Positions 1 to 8,990 of a stretch of DNA of 64,000 nucleotides are shown piece after piece (positions within the stretch are counted from its first letter, which is position 1; each line of letters begins with the position of its first letter). The notes under the pieces are model-generated. The model was not told the origin of the DNA. It did not search any database and worked only from the letters and a program-made list of their open reading frames with translations. Source of the stretch: Stieleria magnilauensis (GTDB lineage Bacteria > Planctomycetota > Planctomycetia > Pirellulales > Pirellulaceae); the NCBI GenBank assembly GCA_007753675.1, contig CP036432.1, forward strand, positions 7,628,233 to 7,692,232. The letters run 5' to 3'. Position numbers and translations under genes: made by a program.

Positions 1-1673
1 CAGGTGTCGAGATCGGATGACGCGACCTTCAATGGATCGGTCAAACGCGTGTGTGCGGTGGGGCGATAGCCGTCTTGTTGCCAGATCACCGATGCCGCCT
101 GCGCCTGTCGCGTTTCGCTTTGCCCGTCACGGGTGACTTCGCCGACCACTTGCAAGGGACTGTGTTGGGTCGGTGCCTGGTCCGTCGCGGTGATCACCAA
201 GTCGGTGTGGTTTTGGTTGGCCGCGATCCAGGCGGGACGACAAACCAGTCCGGGAGGCAACTGGGGAATCGAAACCTGAATCGGCGCCGACATCTGGTTC
301 CGGATCACGAAGACACGAATCGTCGTCGCCCCGCCGCGCATCAGATGCGTTCCCGAAGGTTGAGACGTCTTGGGGTCTTTGTGGAGATAGACGTGATAGG
401 CCAGCAGTTGCCAATCCTGGTGGGGTGGGCCGATGGCAAGTTGATACCGCTGGCGTTCGCCGAGTGATTGGCCCGTGTCCAAGTCGGCGACCGTGATTCG
501 ATAGTCGCCGTCTTCGGGTGGTTGGAAACGCAGCACGGGATCACCCGTGGCAAATCGGATGACGGAGTCCGACAGATTGGGGCCGTCTTCGGCGGTTGCG
601 ACCCGTTGCCAGGTCTGCGTTCCCGCTGCGTCGACCAGCGATCGATCGATGATCAACCGCGCATCGGTCGGCTGGCCGATCCGATCGGACACCACTTCGA
701 TGAAGACCGGTTGGCCCTTGGACAACTTGCAAAGGTATTGATCGGTGTCGCTGGCCGAATCAAAGTCGGCTTCCACACACGCCGGGACCGTCAGTTCGAT
801 GGGGACATCGGTTTCGTCGACTTCGACCGTATCCCGCGTCACCACGCTGACTGATTTGGGGAACTCGGGTTGCAAGTCGGGCTGTGTCTGGATGCCTTCG
901 GTCACCAGCAAACCGTAGGGATAGGCTGCACCGCCCCGGAACAATGCGTCGTGCACTGCGACGGTCAACGGGCCGTTGTCGGTTGCCGTCAGCGTGAGTT
1001 GCATGTCCGAATGGTCGCTGCCGATCGCACTTTCCAGCGTTTGCCCCTTGGCATCGGCGACCGAGACGGCGCCGATCAGCTGGGAATCGATGGCTTGTGC
1101 GATCACCCGAATGCTGTATTGCTTGCCGGCGACTGCGTCGAACGCATAGAAATCTCGTCGCTGTGGCGAAACGCGCCGGCAATGCGTTTGTCCAAGTTCC
1201 AGGGCAGTTGCCGTCGACGGATCGGTGCCCACCGAGGGGACGATGCGAATCTCTTTTTGAACGACAATCGAGCGCGGATTGGAGATCCCGAAGCGGCCAA
1301 CCGCGCGGACTTCATAGCGTCCTACGGGAACGTCGGGGGCGACCGTCACACTGAAGCTTCCGTAACGCGGTGCTTCGATCTTGGTCAACGGTCTGGCCGG
1401 GCCGCTCAACAAGGTCGCCGTGATGCCCGGATGCGAGAAAACAAGCTCGCGAACCTCTTCCGTGTTTGCACCTTCGGCGATAGTGACCTCGTACGATGCT
1501 CCGGGGGCAAAGAACGATTGGGAAAGCGCCCGGAGTCCGATCACGGGCAACTGTGCATCAACGTTGCCGCCTGCCATGCAGATCATGGCGAGCAGGGCGA
1601 CCAACACACGGCAAACGTAAGGCCGGTCGCCGCGCGACCGATCGGCGAAAAAAGGATTGGATGGGTGGGGCAT
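1..1673 (-). CDS. Secreted PPC-domain-like protein (3' end beyond window)
   Basis: The frame is open from an ATG at 1673 to the left window edge (about 557 codons, no stop), so the C-terminus is missing. The start overlaps the stop of the upstream DUF1549 gene as TGATG, which implies coupled translation. A hydrophobic N-terminal stretch (about residues 21-40, ending near GGNVDAQ) looks like a signal peptide. Two segments resemble bacterial pre-peptidase C-terminal (PPC) beta-sandwiches: one near residues 155-255 containing DFYAFDAVAGKQYSIRV and one near 300-410 containing DTDQYLCKLSKGQPVFIEV. No catalytic domain is visible. In planctomycetes such proteins commonly sit beside DUF1549/DUF1501 genes; their function is unknown. 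Confidence 0.75.
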   Translation of the reverse strand, partial: MPHPSNPFFADRSRGDRPYVCRVLVALLAMICMAGGNVDAQLPVIGLRALSQSFFAPGASYEVTIAEGANTEEVRELVFSHPGITATLLSGPARPLTKIEAPRYGSFSVTVAPDVPVGRYEVRAVGRFGISNPRSIVVQKEIRIVPSVGTDPSTATALELGQTHCRRVSPQRRDFYAFDAVAGKQYSIRVIAQAIDSQLIGAVSVADAKGQTLESAIGSDHSDMQLTLTATDNGPLTVAVHDALFRGGAAYPYGLLVTEGIQTQPDLQPEFPKSVSVVTRDTVEVDETDVPIELTVPACVEADFDSASDTDQYLCKLSKGQPVFIEVVSDRIGQPTDARLIIDRSLVDAAGTQTWQRVATAEDGPNLSDSVIRFATGDPVLRFQPPEDGDYRITVADLDTGQSLGERQRYQLAIGPPHQDWQLLAYHVYLHKDPKTSQPSGTHLMRGGATTIRVFVIRNQMSAPIQVSIPQLPPGLVCRPAWIAANQNHTDLVITATDQAPTQHSPLQVVGEVTRDGQSETRQAQAASVIWQQDGYRPTAHTRLTDPLKVASSDLDT

Positions 1674-4162
1674 CAGTGGTTGAACAAAAACTCTTTGGAG
1701 TTCACTAAGGCCCAGATCAAATCTTCCCAGGGCTCTTTTTGATTCTCGCGTTCCCCCAGATAGCTCAGCGTCGACTTGAGTTCTCCGTCGTTCGGTTCGC
1801 GGCTCAACGCCAGCTTGTACAGTTCTCGAATCTTGGCTTCGATCGGCCGTGAAGTGTCGGCGGCAAACGCGGCGGCTCGTCCCTGGTCATGCGTCAGCTT
1901 TTTCTGCATCTCTTCTGAATTGAGCAGGTGCAGACTTTGCGCAAGATTCGCCTCCGAGGATCGCTCGCACTCGCAGGCCGTCTTCGAATCGGGCTGACCA
2001 AACACGGACAAGAAATACGAATTGAATCCGGTGTCGGGCAGTTCGACGGCGCGTGTTCCGGCCGGCATCCCGGCGAACGCCGTGGACGCTCCGGTGACCA
2101 CATCGATCGAATCGAGCAGCGTTTCGGCTTGCAAGCGTTTGGGGTAGTAGCGCGAGTGGCTGCGACGATCGATGACGTTGTCGGCGAGCGCGTCGGAGGA
2201 GGCGTTGTAAACGTCGGAGTGACAGATCAACCGGATCAACGCTTTCAAGTCGTAATTCGATTCGACAAACGATGCCGCCAAGGCATCCATCAGTTCAGGA
2301 TTTGACGGCGGATTGGTGACGCGCATGTCGTCTTCCGGTTCGACCAATCCGCGTCCCAGAAAGTGTTTCCAGTACCGATTGACGAGTGCTTTGGCAAAGA
2401 ACGGATTTTCTGGCGACGTCACCCAGTCACTCAAGTCACCACGCGGGTCGGTCGCCGCATCGGTCTGAATTGCTTCGGCATCGAGTCCGGCCGGCGACAC
2501 GTTCTGGCCCGTTTTCGGGTGTTTGGCCGACGGTGCGGCGATGCGGGTCACGAATGTGACGTCGGTGCCCTGTGTTTTCTTTGAGATCGTCGAGAAGAAC
2601 GCCGACATTCTCGCGTAGTCCTCTTGGCTCCACTTCTCGTACGGGTGGTGATGGCAACGTGCACACTGAATCCGCTGACCCAGGAACAATTGGCTGATGT
2701 CTTCGACCCGTTCGTTCTGGTCGGTGACTTGCGATAGCCAAGCGGTCGCGGGGTTGCTGAACAGCGAGCCGCTGGCGGTGAGCAATTCGTCGACGAGTTG
2801 GTCGTACGGTTTGTTGTCGCGGAACGACTCCTTCAACCAATGATGAAACAGCATGTTCGAGACTTGCAGCGAACCGCCGGTGCGTCGGTTGCGCAGGATC
2901 ACGCCCCACTTGCGCGCAAAGAACGAGGCGTAATCGTCGCTCGCCAACAAGCGTTCGACCGTCTGGGCGCGTTTGTCGGCCGCGTCGTCGGCAAGGAACG
3001 TGTTGGTTTCATCCAGGGTGGGAAGCCGACCGGTCAGGTCCAGCGTCACGCGTCGAAGATACGTCGCGTCATCGCATGGCGGCGACGCGGGAATTCCGAG
3101 CGAGTGGAGTTTCTTGCGGACAAACCGGTCCACCACGTTGACCGATTCGGGTGCGGCCGGATCACCATCGGCGGCGATCGACTCGGAAGGCATCTCAATT
3201 CGCAAGGGAATTTCGGCGCGGAACACCGTCACGTGACCTTGGTAGCGGGCCATCACGGCGACATCGCCGACCAACTGGCCGGTTTGCACCAATCCCGTGG
3301 CACTGACTTCCGCCATTTGCGTGTCGTTGGATTCGTAGACCGCCGCTCGGGTGACGTCTTCGACCGAACCATCGCTGTACGTCGCGATCACTGAGAGTTG
3401 TTGCTCGCTGCCGCCTGCCATTCGGCGAACTTGGGGATAGCAGCGGATCGAACTGACCGTCCGGATTTCGCCTTGGTCGTAGGGCATTCCCTGTGAGATC
3501 CATCGCCGCAGGACGCGGTACTCGTGCGAGTCGCGATCGGTCCGGGCTCCGCCACCGTGTGGCATCGCGTTGATCGTTTTCATCAACAACAGACTGCGAT
3601 CGGGCGAGGCCAACGAAACACGACGCCCGCGAGATTCCGCCACCAATCGTTTGTGATCTTCGCCGGGTTCAAAACCGAGCAAGGAAAGCCGAAACCCGTT
3701 TTGACCGGCGATCTTTCCGTGGCATCCGCCGCCGTTGCATCCCAACTTGGTAAAGATCGGAACGACTTGTCCGCAAAAGCTGACCGGTTGAGCCTGGCCG
3801 GTGCCGGAAACGACCAGCGTCACGGTGGCGTTTGCGCCATCGTCGCTGGTCGCTGACAAATTGACGGTCCCGTCGGCCAGCGGAGTGACCAATCCGCTCG
3901 GATCGATCGAAACCAAACCGTCGGGCGAAGCTGTAAATGTCACCTGCCGCGTCCAGTCGGTCGTCAGGCCGTTGGATTCAGATCGAGAAACGATCAGTTG
4001 CAGCCGAGCGTCGGTGCCGACCAACTCGGTGGCAGCGGCGCCTTCGGTATTGTCGATCTGTAGGGTGTCGGCAACGCAATGGAGGGCGGGCAAGCAGAGC
4101 ATTGCGAGGAGAGCGAGGGCTCGGATCGCAAGCTGGAAGCTTTGGGGATTGGTGGGGGTCAT
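1673..4162 (-). CDS. DUF1549/DUF1553 protein with Ig-like and cytochrome-like N-terminal modules
   Basis: An 829-residue exported planctomycete protein. Residues 1-31 form a signal peptide. Residues about 55-118 resemble a BIG2/Ig-like fold. The motif CNGGGCHGK near residue 142 is the cytochrome-like (PSCyt1-type) module, with CX4CH rather than canonical CXXCH. DUF1549 follows (VDRFVRKKLHSLGIP onward) and DUF1553 closes the protein (NRYWKHFLGRGLVEPEDDMR). A CARCHHHPYEKW motif between them has true CXXCH spacing, so heme or metal binding is plausible but unproven. It overlaps DUF1501 upstream by 4 bp (ATGA) and the PPC-type gene downstream (TGATG). The biochemical role of the family is not established. 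Confidence 0.9.
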   Translation of the reverse strand: MTPTNPQSFQLAIRALALLAMLCLPALHCVADTLQIDNTEGAAATELVGTDARLQLIVSRSESNGLTTDWTRQVTFTASPDGLVSIDPSGLVTPLADGTVNLSATSDDGANATVTLVVSGTGQAQPVSFCGQVVPIFTKLGCNGGGCHGKIAGQNGFRLSLLGFEPGEDHKRLVAESRGRRVSLASPDRSLLLMKTINAMPHGGGARTDRDSHEYRVLRRWISQGMPYDQGEIRTVSSIRCYPQVRRMAGGSEQQLSVIATYSDGSVEDVTRAAVYESNDTQMAEVSATGLVQTGQLVGDVAVMARYQGHVTVFRAEIPLRIEMPSESIAADGDPAAPESVNVVDRFVRKKLHSLGIPASPPCDDATYLRRVTLDLTGRLPTLDETNTFLADDAADKRAQTVERLLASDDYASFFARKWGVILRNRRTGGSLQVSNMLFHHWLKESFRDNKPYDQLVDELLTASGSLFSNPATAWLSQVTDQNERVEDISQLFLGQRIQCARCHHHPYEKWSQEDYARMSAFFSTISKKTQGTDVTFVTRIAAPSAKHPKTGQNVSPAGLDAEAIQTDAATDPRGDLSDWVTSPENPFFAKALVNRYWKHFLGRGLVEPEDDMRVTNPPSNPELMDALAASFVESNYDLKALIRLICHSDVYNASSDALADNVIDRRSHSRYYPKRLQAETLLDSIDVVTGASTAFAGMPAGTRAVELPDTGFNSYFLSVFGQPDSKTACECERSSEANLAQSLHLLNSEEMQKKLTHDQGRAAAFAADTSRPIEAKIRELYKLALSREPNDGELKSTLSYLGERENQKEPWEDLIWALVNSKEFLFNH

Positions 4163-5505
4163 GCGATCAACTCGGCGATCGGATCACTGTCGACCAGAAA
4201 TTGCGGGCGTCCGGTCGGATCGGCAATGGTGGTCGAGTGGGTGTCGATGCCCAGGGTGTGGTACAGCGTCGCGACGACCTCTTGCATGTCGACCGGGCGT
4301 TCGACCGCCTCTTCGCCCATTCGATTGGTCGCACCGATGGCTTGACCGGTTTTTAACCCGCCGCCGGCCAGCCATGCGCAACTGACTTTGGTCCAGTGAT
4401 CGCGTCCGGCGTTGGCATTGATCTTGGGAGTGCGTCCGAATTCACCCCAGACCGCGATCGCGACATCGTCCAACATGCCCCGCTCGTCCAAGTCATGGAC
4501 CAGCGCACTGAGGCACTGGTCGAGTTTGCCACCGTGGTCGCGGACCAGGTCAAAGTTTTGGCCGTGGCTGTCCCAACGCCCGTAGCTAAGGCTGACGACA
4601 CGGACGCCGGCTTCGACCAACCGGCGCGCGACCAGCAATTGATCGTTGCACGTCGGGGCTCCGTCGTACTGATAGTTGTACGGTTTGCCGTCGCCGTAGC
4701 GGGCAACGATTTTGGGGTCTTCTTTGGACAGGTCCAACGCATCGACCAACTTGCTGCTGGTGAGCACATCGAGTGCGCGTTGGCCGAACGCATCCATACC
4801 TTCCATCGCCCCGCTGATGTCGATGTCCCGGCGCATCGTGTCCAGTTCGTTCAACAACTGGCGGCGATCTTGCAACCGATCAAATGAAATCCCTTTCAGC
4901 GTCATGTTCTGCATGCCCGGCCCGTCGGGCTTGAAGGGCGAATAGGCCGACCCCAAGAAACCGGCTTGACCGGAGTCGGACCAGGGGACGTGACGCGTCG
5001 GCGCGGCGAGGCCGACAAAGGGCGGCACTGAGGGATCGACCGGGCCGAACAACCGCGCCGCAGCCGCACCGATCGAAGGACGGCCGCCGAGGTTCTTCAA
5101 CGAGTTGCCTTCCCAACCGGTAAAGCATTGCATCCCGTCGTGTCCGCCGCGGCAACCGACGACGCTGCGAATGACCGCCGACTTGTCCATCAACGCGGCA
5201 AGTTTGGGGAACACCTCGCAGATCTGAATGCCGGGCACGTTGGTGTTGATCGGCTGGAATTCGCCCCGGACTTCACTAGGTGCCTCGGTCTTGATGTCCC
5301 ACATGTCTTGGTGCGGTGGACCGCCGGCCAAGAAAATGTTGATCACTGATTTGTGTGATCGAGGAGACGGAGAGGAAGCTTCGGCGCGGTACAGGTCGGC
5401 CAACGAGAAGCCGCCCATGCCGAAGGACAGGCCGCCGATCTTTAGAAAGCTTCGCCGGTTTCGTCCGTCGCAATAGCGACTGGAAGGACCCTTGATCGTC
5501 AACAT
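4159..5505 (-). CDS. DUF1501 protein, Tat-exported
   Basis: A 448-residue DUF1501 (alkaline-phosphatase-fold-like) protein. I chose the ATG at 5505 because the residues after it give MLTIKGPSSRYC and then the twin-arginine motif NRRSFLKIGG with a short hydrophobic core; the frame stays open 62 codons further upstream but that extension looks non-coding. Family-typical segments are visible, such as GGPPHQDMWDIKTEAP and WDSHGQNFDLVRDHGGKLD. The stop overlaps the DUF1549 gene by 4 bp, so this is the first gene of a three-gene operon of exported proteins. DUF1501/DUF1549 pairs are expanded in Pirellulaceae. The Tat signal implies folding in the cytoplasm before export. Confidence 0.9.
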   Translation of the reverse strand: MLTIKGPSSRYCDGRNRRSFLKIGGLSFGMGGFSLADLYRAEASSPSPRSHKSVINIFLAGGPPHQDMWDIKTEAPSEVRGEFQPINTNVPGIQICEVFPKLAALMDKSAVIRSVVGCRGGHDGMQCFTGWEGNSLKNLGGRPSIGAAAARLFGPVDPSVPPFVGLAAPTRHVPWSDSGQAGFLGSAYSPFKPDGPGMQNMTLKGISFDRLQDRRQLLNELDTMRRDIDISGAMEGMDAFGQRALDVLTSSKLVDALDLSKEDPKIVARYGDGKPYNYQYDGAPTCNDQLLVARRLVEAGVRVVSLSYGRWDSHGQNFDLVRDHGGKLDQCLSALVHDLDERGMLDDVAIAVWGEFGRTPKINANAGRDHWTKVSCAWLAGGGLKTGQAIGATNRMGEEAVERPVDMQEVVATLYHTLGIDTHSTTIADPTGRPQFLVDSDPIAELIA

Positions 5506-5712
5506 GATCAGGCCGGGGTAAGTGGTGGGATGATTCAGGTGGGACCCGGGCGGGATCAATCCGTTGGCCCGAGCGATGCATCGATCCGCAGTATAGCCGT
5601 CTAAAGGGAGTTTACGCAACCTTTTTGAGGTGCCGGCCCAATCGGGGCCTTGTCCGTCATTAGAGGGGGTTGGCGGCATCGCACCCGCCACGCGAAGAGA
5701 TCCGCTTTCGGT

Positions 5713-7662
5713 TCAACGGGTGGGCAGGTGAAGAAACGGTGCGCCGCGTTGATAGGTATCGTTTTTGTTCTCCGCCGGGCTTTCGATCGGCATCGTTTCG
5801 GTCATCCAACTCATGTCTTGGACTTCTTGGATCGACGTGATTTTGTCACGGACCTTCATCAACGCGTCTCGTACCAGGCCGGCCCCGCCGGCGCGGATGA
5901 TCGATCGGATCTCTGATTCCGGTTTGCGAGTCTGGATCGCGTCGATCAGTTCGTCATCGATCACGACGGCTTCGAAGACTCCGACTCGGCCTTTGTAACC
6001 GGTGCCGCGACAGTGCTCGCATGATCGGGGTCGGGCGATCGTCGTCGGCACGACCAGGTTGTGGGCTTCGAAAAGCGCTTGCTCTTGCTTCGTCACCGGA
6101 CTGATCTGACAACAATGCGTGCACAGTCGACGGACCAGTCGTTGGGTGATCACGCCGGCCAGGTTGCTCGCCAATGTGGTCGGATCGATTTCGAAATCTT
6201 GCATCGCCGAGAGCGTCGACGAGACGTCGCGTCGGTGAATCGTGCTGAACGCGCGCTTTCCACAGGACGCGGCATGCATCGCGACCTTGGCGCCTTCACG
6301 ATCGCGGATCTCGCCGACGAAGACGACGTCGGGATCCATCCGCAAGATGGTCGACAGCCCCGCCTGCATCGTGAATCCGTGCCGCTGATCGACGTCGATC
6401 TGTCTCATGAACGGAACGATCAATTCGACCGGGTCTTCGATCGAAATGATGTTTTGTTTTTCCGAAAACAGGACATTCAGCATCGAGTAAGCCGTTGTCG
6501 TTTTGCCGGCCCCCGTCGGGCCGCTAATCAAAACGACTCCGGACCGCCGATGCAGCATGCGGTAAACCGAGGCGAAGGAATTTTGGGAAAGCCCCAGCTC
6601 GCTGAGCGGTTTGCGGGATTGTTCATAATCGATCAATCGCAACGCGATGGCTTCGCCCTGGGCGACCGGTGCCGTCGTGATGCGGACCTCGTGGGTCGAG
6701 ATCGAATCGGGCAGCTCCAGGCGGCTTTCGGAGGGCCGGAAGGGATCCGACAAGCTGACGTTGGCCATCAGTTTGAGTTGCTTCATCGCTTGAGACGCGA
6801 TGTTCTGATGCATGGTGCAGAACTGCTGCATCTTTCCGTCGACACGAAAATGGACGACGTATTCATTTTTGGAGAGCGGGTCGAGATGAATGTCGGTGGC
6901 TTCGGCTTCGATCGCTCGACGCAGCAAGCTGATCGCCGTCGTCGTTTCGGCGAAGTCTTCGGCAGCCTTGACCGACGCGGGGGCGTCCTCGGTTTTCTCC
7001 ACGTGAACCTGCCAGTGTCCGAGATGCTTCTCCGGGTCGTCGCCATCGGCCGATTCCGTCCAGGTCAAGATGCCTCGCGTTTCCATTTGTGCGATCAGGC
7101 GTTCGGCTTGTTCGCGAGGCAATTGCAATTCCGCTTCAACGGCCTCGCGCAGCTGGACGAGCGTTTGATGGTGCTGGCCGGTCCGGGGCTCGTCGCCGAG
7201 GGCTTCGACCACCTCGGCGGCGCGATGGATCTGACCCGATTGGGCCTGGTTTTCGAAGGGTTTGATCAACACCGGGATGGTCACCACGTCGAGCACGCGA
7301 TTGACGATCGAACGAAACTCCTTTTTGTCCGTCGCGCCGACGCCTTCCGGGGCAAGGTACAGCATGTTGATGCCGTGATCGCGGACATAGCCGGAGATGC
7401 AATCGGTCAGCGTTCCGCGTCGAATGTCGCGTTTGACCGTAACCTGATCGTTGGGGATTTGCAGAGCGACCAGTTTTTCGCGGGCCTGGTGCAAACGTTT
7501 CTCGCTGCCGAAGCGTGGAATCGCGTGCTTGGCCACAACGTGTAGCAGATGCAATTCCGCTTGGTTGCGTGCCGCCATGGCCAATGCATCGGTCAGCGGT
7601 GAATCCGCAGACGTCTCAACGTCAATCACGGTGAGTATTCGGCGTAGCTTGATCATCGGCAT
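5713..7662 (-). CDS. GspE/PilB-type secretion ATPase fused to a universal-stress-protein domain
   Basis: About 649 residues. A USP-like alpha/beta domain comes first (IKLRRILTVIDVETS through VTIPVLIKPF, about residues 4-136), then a linker and a type II/IV secretion ATPase. Walker A is GPTGAGKTTT, the Walker B/Asp-box region reads DPDVVFVGEIRD, and a tetracysteine zinc site is formed by CTHC and CEHC near the C-terminus. The USP nucleotide loop is degenerate. The ATG at 7662 or 7656 fits the domain start better than an in-frame GTG at 7692. It lies 62 bp after the receiver-HATPase gene on the same strand (32 bp if the GTG is used). No other pilus or secretion genes are in the window, so its machine is unknown. 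Confidence 0.85.
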   Translation of the reverse strand: MPMIKLRRILTVIDVETSADSPLTDALAMAARNQAELHLLHVVAKHAIPRFGSEKRLHQAREKLVALQIPNDQVTVKRDIRRGTLTDCISGYVRDHGINMLYLAPEGVGATDKKEFRSIVNRVLDVVTIPVLIKPFENQAQSGQIHRAAEVVEALGDEPRTGQHHQTLVQLREAVEAELQLPREQAERLIAQMETRGILTWTESADGDDPEKHLGHWQVHVEKTEDAPASVKAAEDFAETTTAISLLRRAIEAEATDIHLDPLSKNEYVVHFRVDGKMQQFCTMHQNIASQAMKQLKLMANVSLSDPFRPSESRLELPDSISTHEVRITTAPVAQGEAIALRLIDYEQSRKPLSELGLSQNSFASVYRMLHRRSGVVLISGPTGAGKTTTAYSMLNVLFSEKQNIISIEDPVELIVPFMRQIDVDQRHGFTMQAGLSTILRMDPDVVFVGEIRDREGAKVAMHAASCGKRAFSTIHRRDVSSTLSAMQDFEIDPTTLASNLAGVITQRLVRRLCTHCCQISPVTKQEQALFEAHNLVVPTTIARPRSCEHCRGTGYKGRVGVFEAVVIDDELIDAIQTRKPESEIRSIIRAGGAGLVRDALMKVRDKITSIQEVQDMSWMTETMPIESPAENKNDTYQRGAPFLHLPTR

Positions 7663-7724
7663 CACTTCGGTCGGATGATGGGGTGGCAGCACATCGGGTG
7701 ATTAGTCGAGTTCCATCGGGTTGG

Positions 7725-8624
7725 CTAACCGTCGGCGGTGGATCGAAAGTCTCTCACGAGCGTGACTTCATTGCCCTTGGCATTGAATGACACGTCGTCC
7801 ATGAATGAACGCATCAGTCGAATGCCGCGGCCGATGCCGCCTTCAAAGGGCGACAAATCGTTTTCATCGGGTAGTTGAGCGACATCAAAGCCGGGGCCTT
7901 CATCTCGGATGACAAATTTCATCGCGGCGCCGGAGACACTGAGTCGGACGAAAATGGTGCGATCGCAGTACGGCGGTTCGTCGGACCGATTGCAAAACAC
8001 GTCGCTGGACGGGTTGATGCCGTTGCTGGCCACTTCCGCGGTTAATTCGAAATTGCCATGCACCAATGCGTTGAGTAACGCCTCTTCGAGTGCCAGGCTG
8101 ATGCGGATCGCTTCGGTCGCATCGCAAATGGCCAACCCCGAAGTGGTCCTTTGGACCAAGTCGACGAATTGGGGGATCAGATTGATGTCGCTGCGCAAAT
8201 GAAACGTCAACTCGGCATCGGAGAGACAACGGACGACGCCGCCATAGGGATGGACGGCTTGCTTGAGCATCAGCACTTGCCGGACGGTATCGGACAGTCG
8301 TTCGGTCAACTGTAATTTGGGGACAAAACTCGCCGCGCCGACTTCTAACGCTTCGATGGCATTGCTGGCCGACCCCATCGCCGTCATCACGATCACCGGA
8401 ATTTCCGGCCGGTCCTGTCGAATCCGACGGACCAATTGCAAGCCATCCATTTCAGGCATCATCAGATCGGTGACCACCAAGTCGGGGGCTTGCTGTTGGA
8501 TCGATTGCATCGCCTCGACGCCGTGTCCGGCAAAGCGAAGTTCCAGATCGTGATGATTCGACAAGATCCCCTGGACCAGCGTCTGATCGACACGTGAATC
8601 GTCCACGACCAAAATAGTTGTCAT
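7725..8624 (-). CDS. Receiver domain fused to RsbW-like HATPase
   Basis: The N-terminal CheY-like receiver has the acidic pair DD, the phospho-acceptor Asp in VTDLMMPEMDG (about residue 53), T in VMTAMG and K in FVPKLQL. The C-terminal half is a GHKL ATPase of the anti-sigma (RsbW/SpoIIAB) type, with an N-box in EEALLNALVHGNF, a G1 box DEGPGFD and a G2 stretch GIGRGIRLMRSF. There is no HisKA dimerisation domain, so it is not an ordinary sensor kinase. The ATG at 8624 is preferred over an in-frame TTG two codons upstream. The inferred role is to phosphorylate and bind a STAS antagonist, most plausibly the one encoded divergently at 8991. Confidence 0.85.
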   Translation of the reverse strand: MTTILVVDDSRVDQTLVQGILSNHHDLELRFAGHGVEAMQSIQQQAPDLVVTDLMMPEMDGLQLVRRIRQDRPEIPVIVMTAMGSASNAIEALEVGAASFVPKLQLTERLSDTVRQVLMLKQAVHPYGGVVRCLSDAELTFHLRSDINLIPQFVDLVQRTTSGLAICDATEAIRISLALEEALLNALVHGNFELTAEVASNGINPSSDVFCNRSDEPPYCDRTIFVRLSVSGAAMKFVIRDEGPGFDVAQLPDENDLSPFEGGIGRGIRLMRSFMDDVSFNAKGNEVTLVRDFRSTADG

Positions 8625-8990
8625 CGTCAATCTGCGCGTTTCAGGATCTCGATTGTGAACGTCAGGATGGCCCCGCTCTCCAAGTGGGCGGTCCCCACTG
8701 CCCTACCGGGCGGTCGACGGCATCGTTTAGTCTATCGATCTGCACGGTCGGGTGCGGGCATGGTGGCCCGATCAGCGGGCGGAAATCAAGAATCGCCAAC
8801 CGCTTTTCCGCGGGGATTGCCGCTTTCCGGATGACGCCGCGGACTGCCAATGCGGCGGGGCATGAGGGCCCTCATCTGGACCCCTGCTGATGGATCGCCG
8901 GTTAGTTGACAGCAGCGTTGAAGTAATCAATATTAGAAGTCCTCGATTCCACCCGTCCGCTTTGGTCTGGTTACTGGAGACGACCAAAGG
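8625..8990. promoter_or_regulatory. Divergent intergenic region of the partner-switching cluster
   Basis: This 366-bp non-coding stretch separates the outward-facing receiver-HATPase and pseudokinase-STAS genes and must hold both promoters. A GC-rich segment near 8690-8730 contains CTGCCCTACCGGGCGG, with modest potential for pairing. The only convincing promoter-like signal is towards the plus-strand gene (separate entry). I see no operator or riboswitch. Confidence 0.5.
8906..8936 (+). promoter_or_regulatory. Candidate sigma70-type promoter for the pseudokinase-STAS gene
   Basis: A perfect TTGACA lies at 8906-8911. The possible -10 hexamers are CAATAT at 8928 (16-nt spacer) or TATTAG at 8931 (19-nt spacer). 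Transcription would begin about 50 nt before the ATG at 8991. A GGAGA ribosome-binding site lies at 8976-8980, ten bases before that start. Neither spacing is ideal, so this is a candidate only. Confidence 0.4.

Noticed and set aside
51-1742. Three consecutive plus-strand frames at the left edge
   Set aside because: The minus strand carries one uninterrupted frame with a signal peptide and PPC-like segments coupled to the DUF1549 gene.
6061-7545. A 494-codon plus-strand frame opposite the USP-GspE gene, and similar long frames opposite the sulfatase and PhoR-like genes
   Set aside because: These are antisense mirrors of well-supported genes, without ribosome-binding sites or domain matches.
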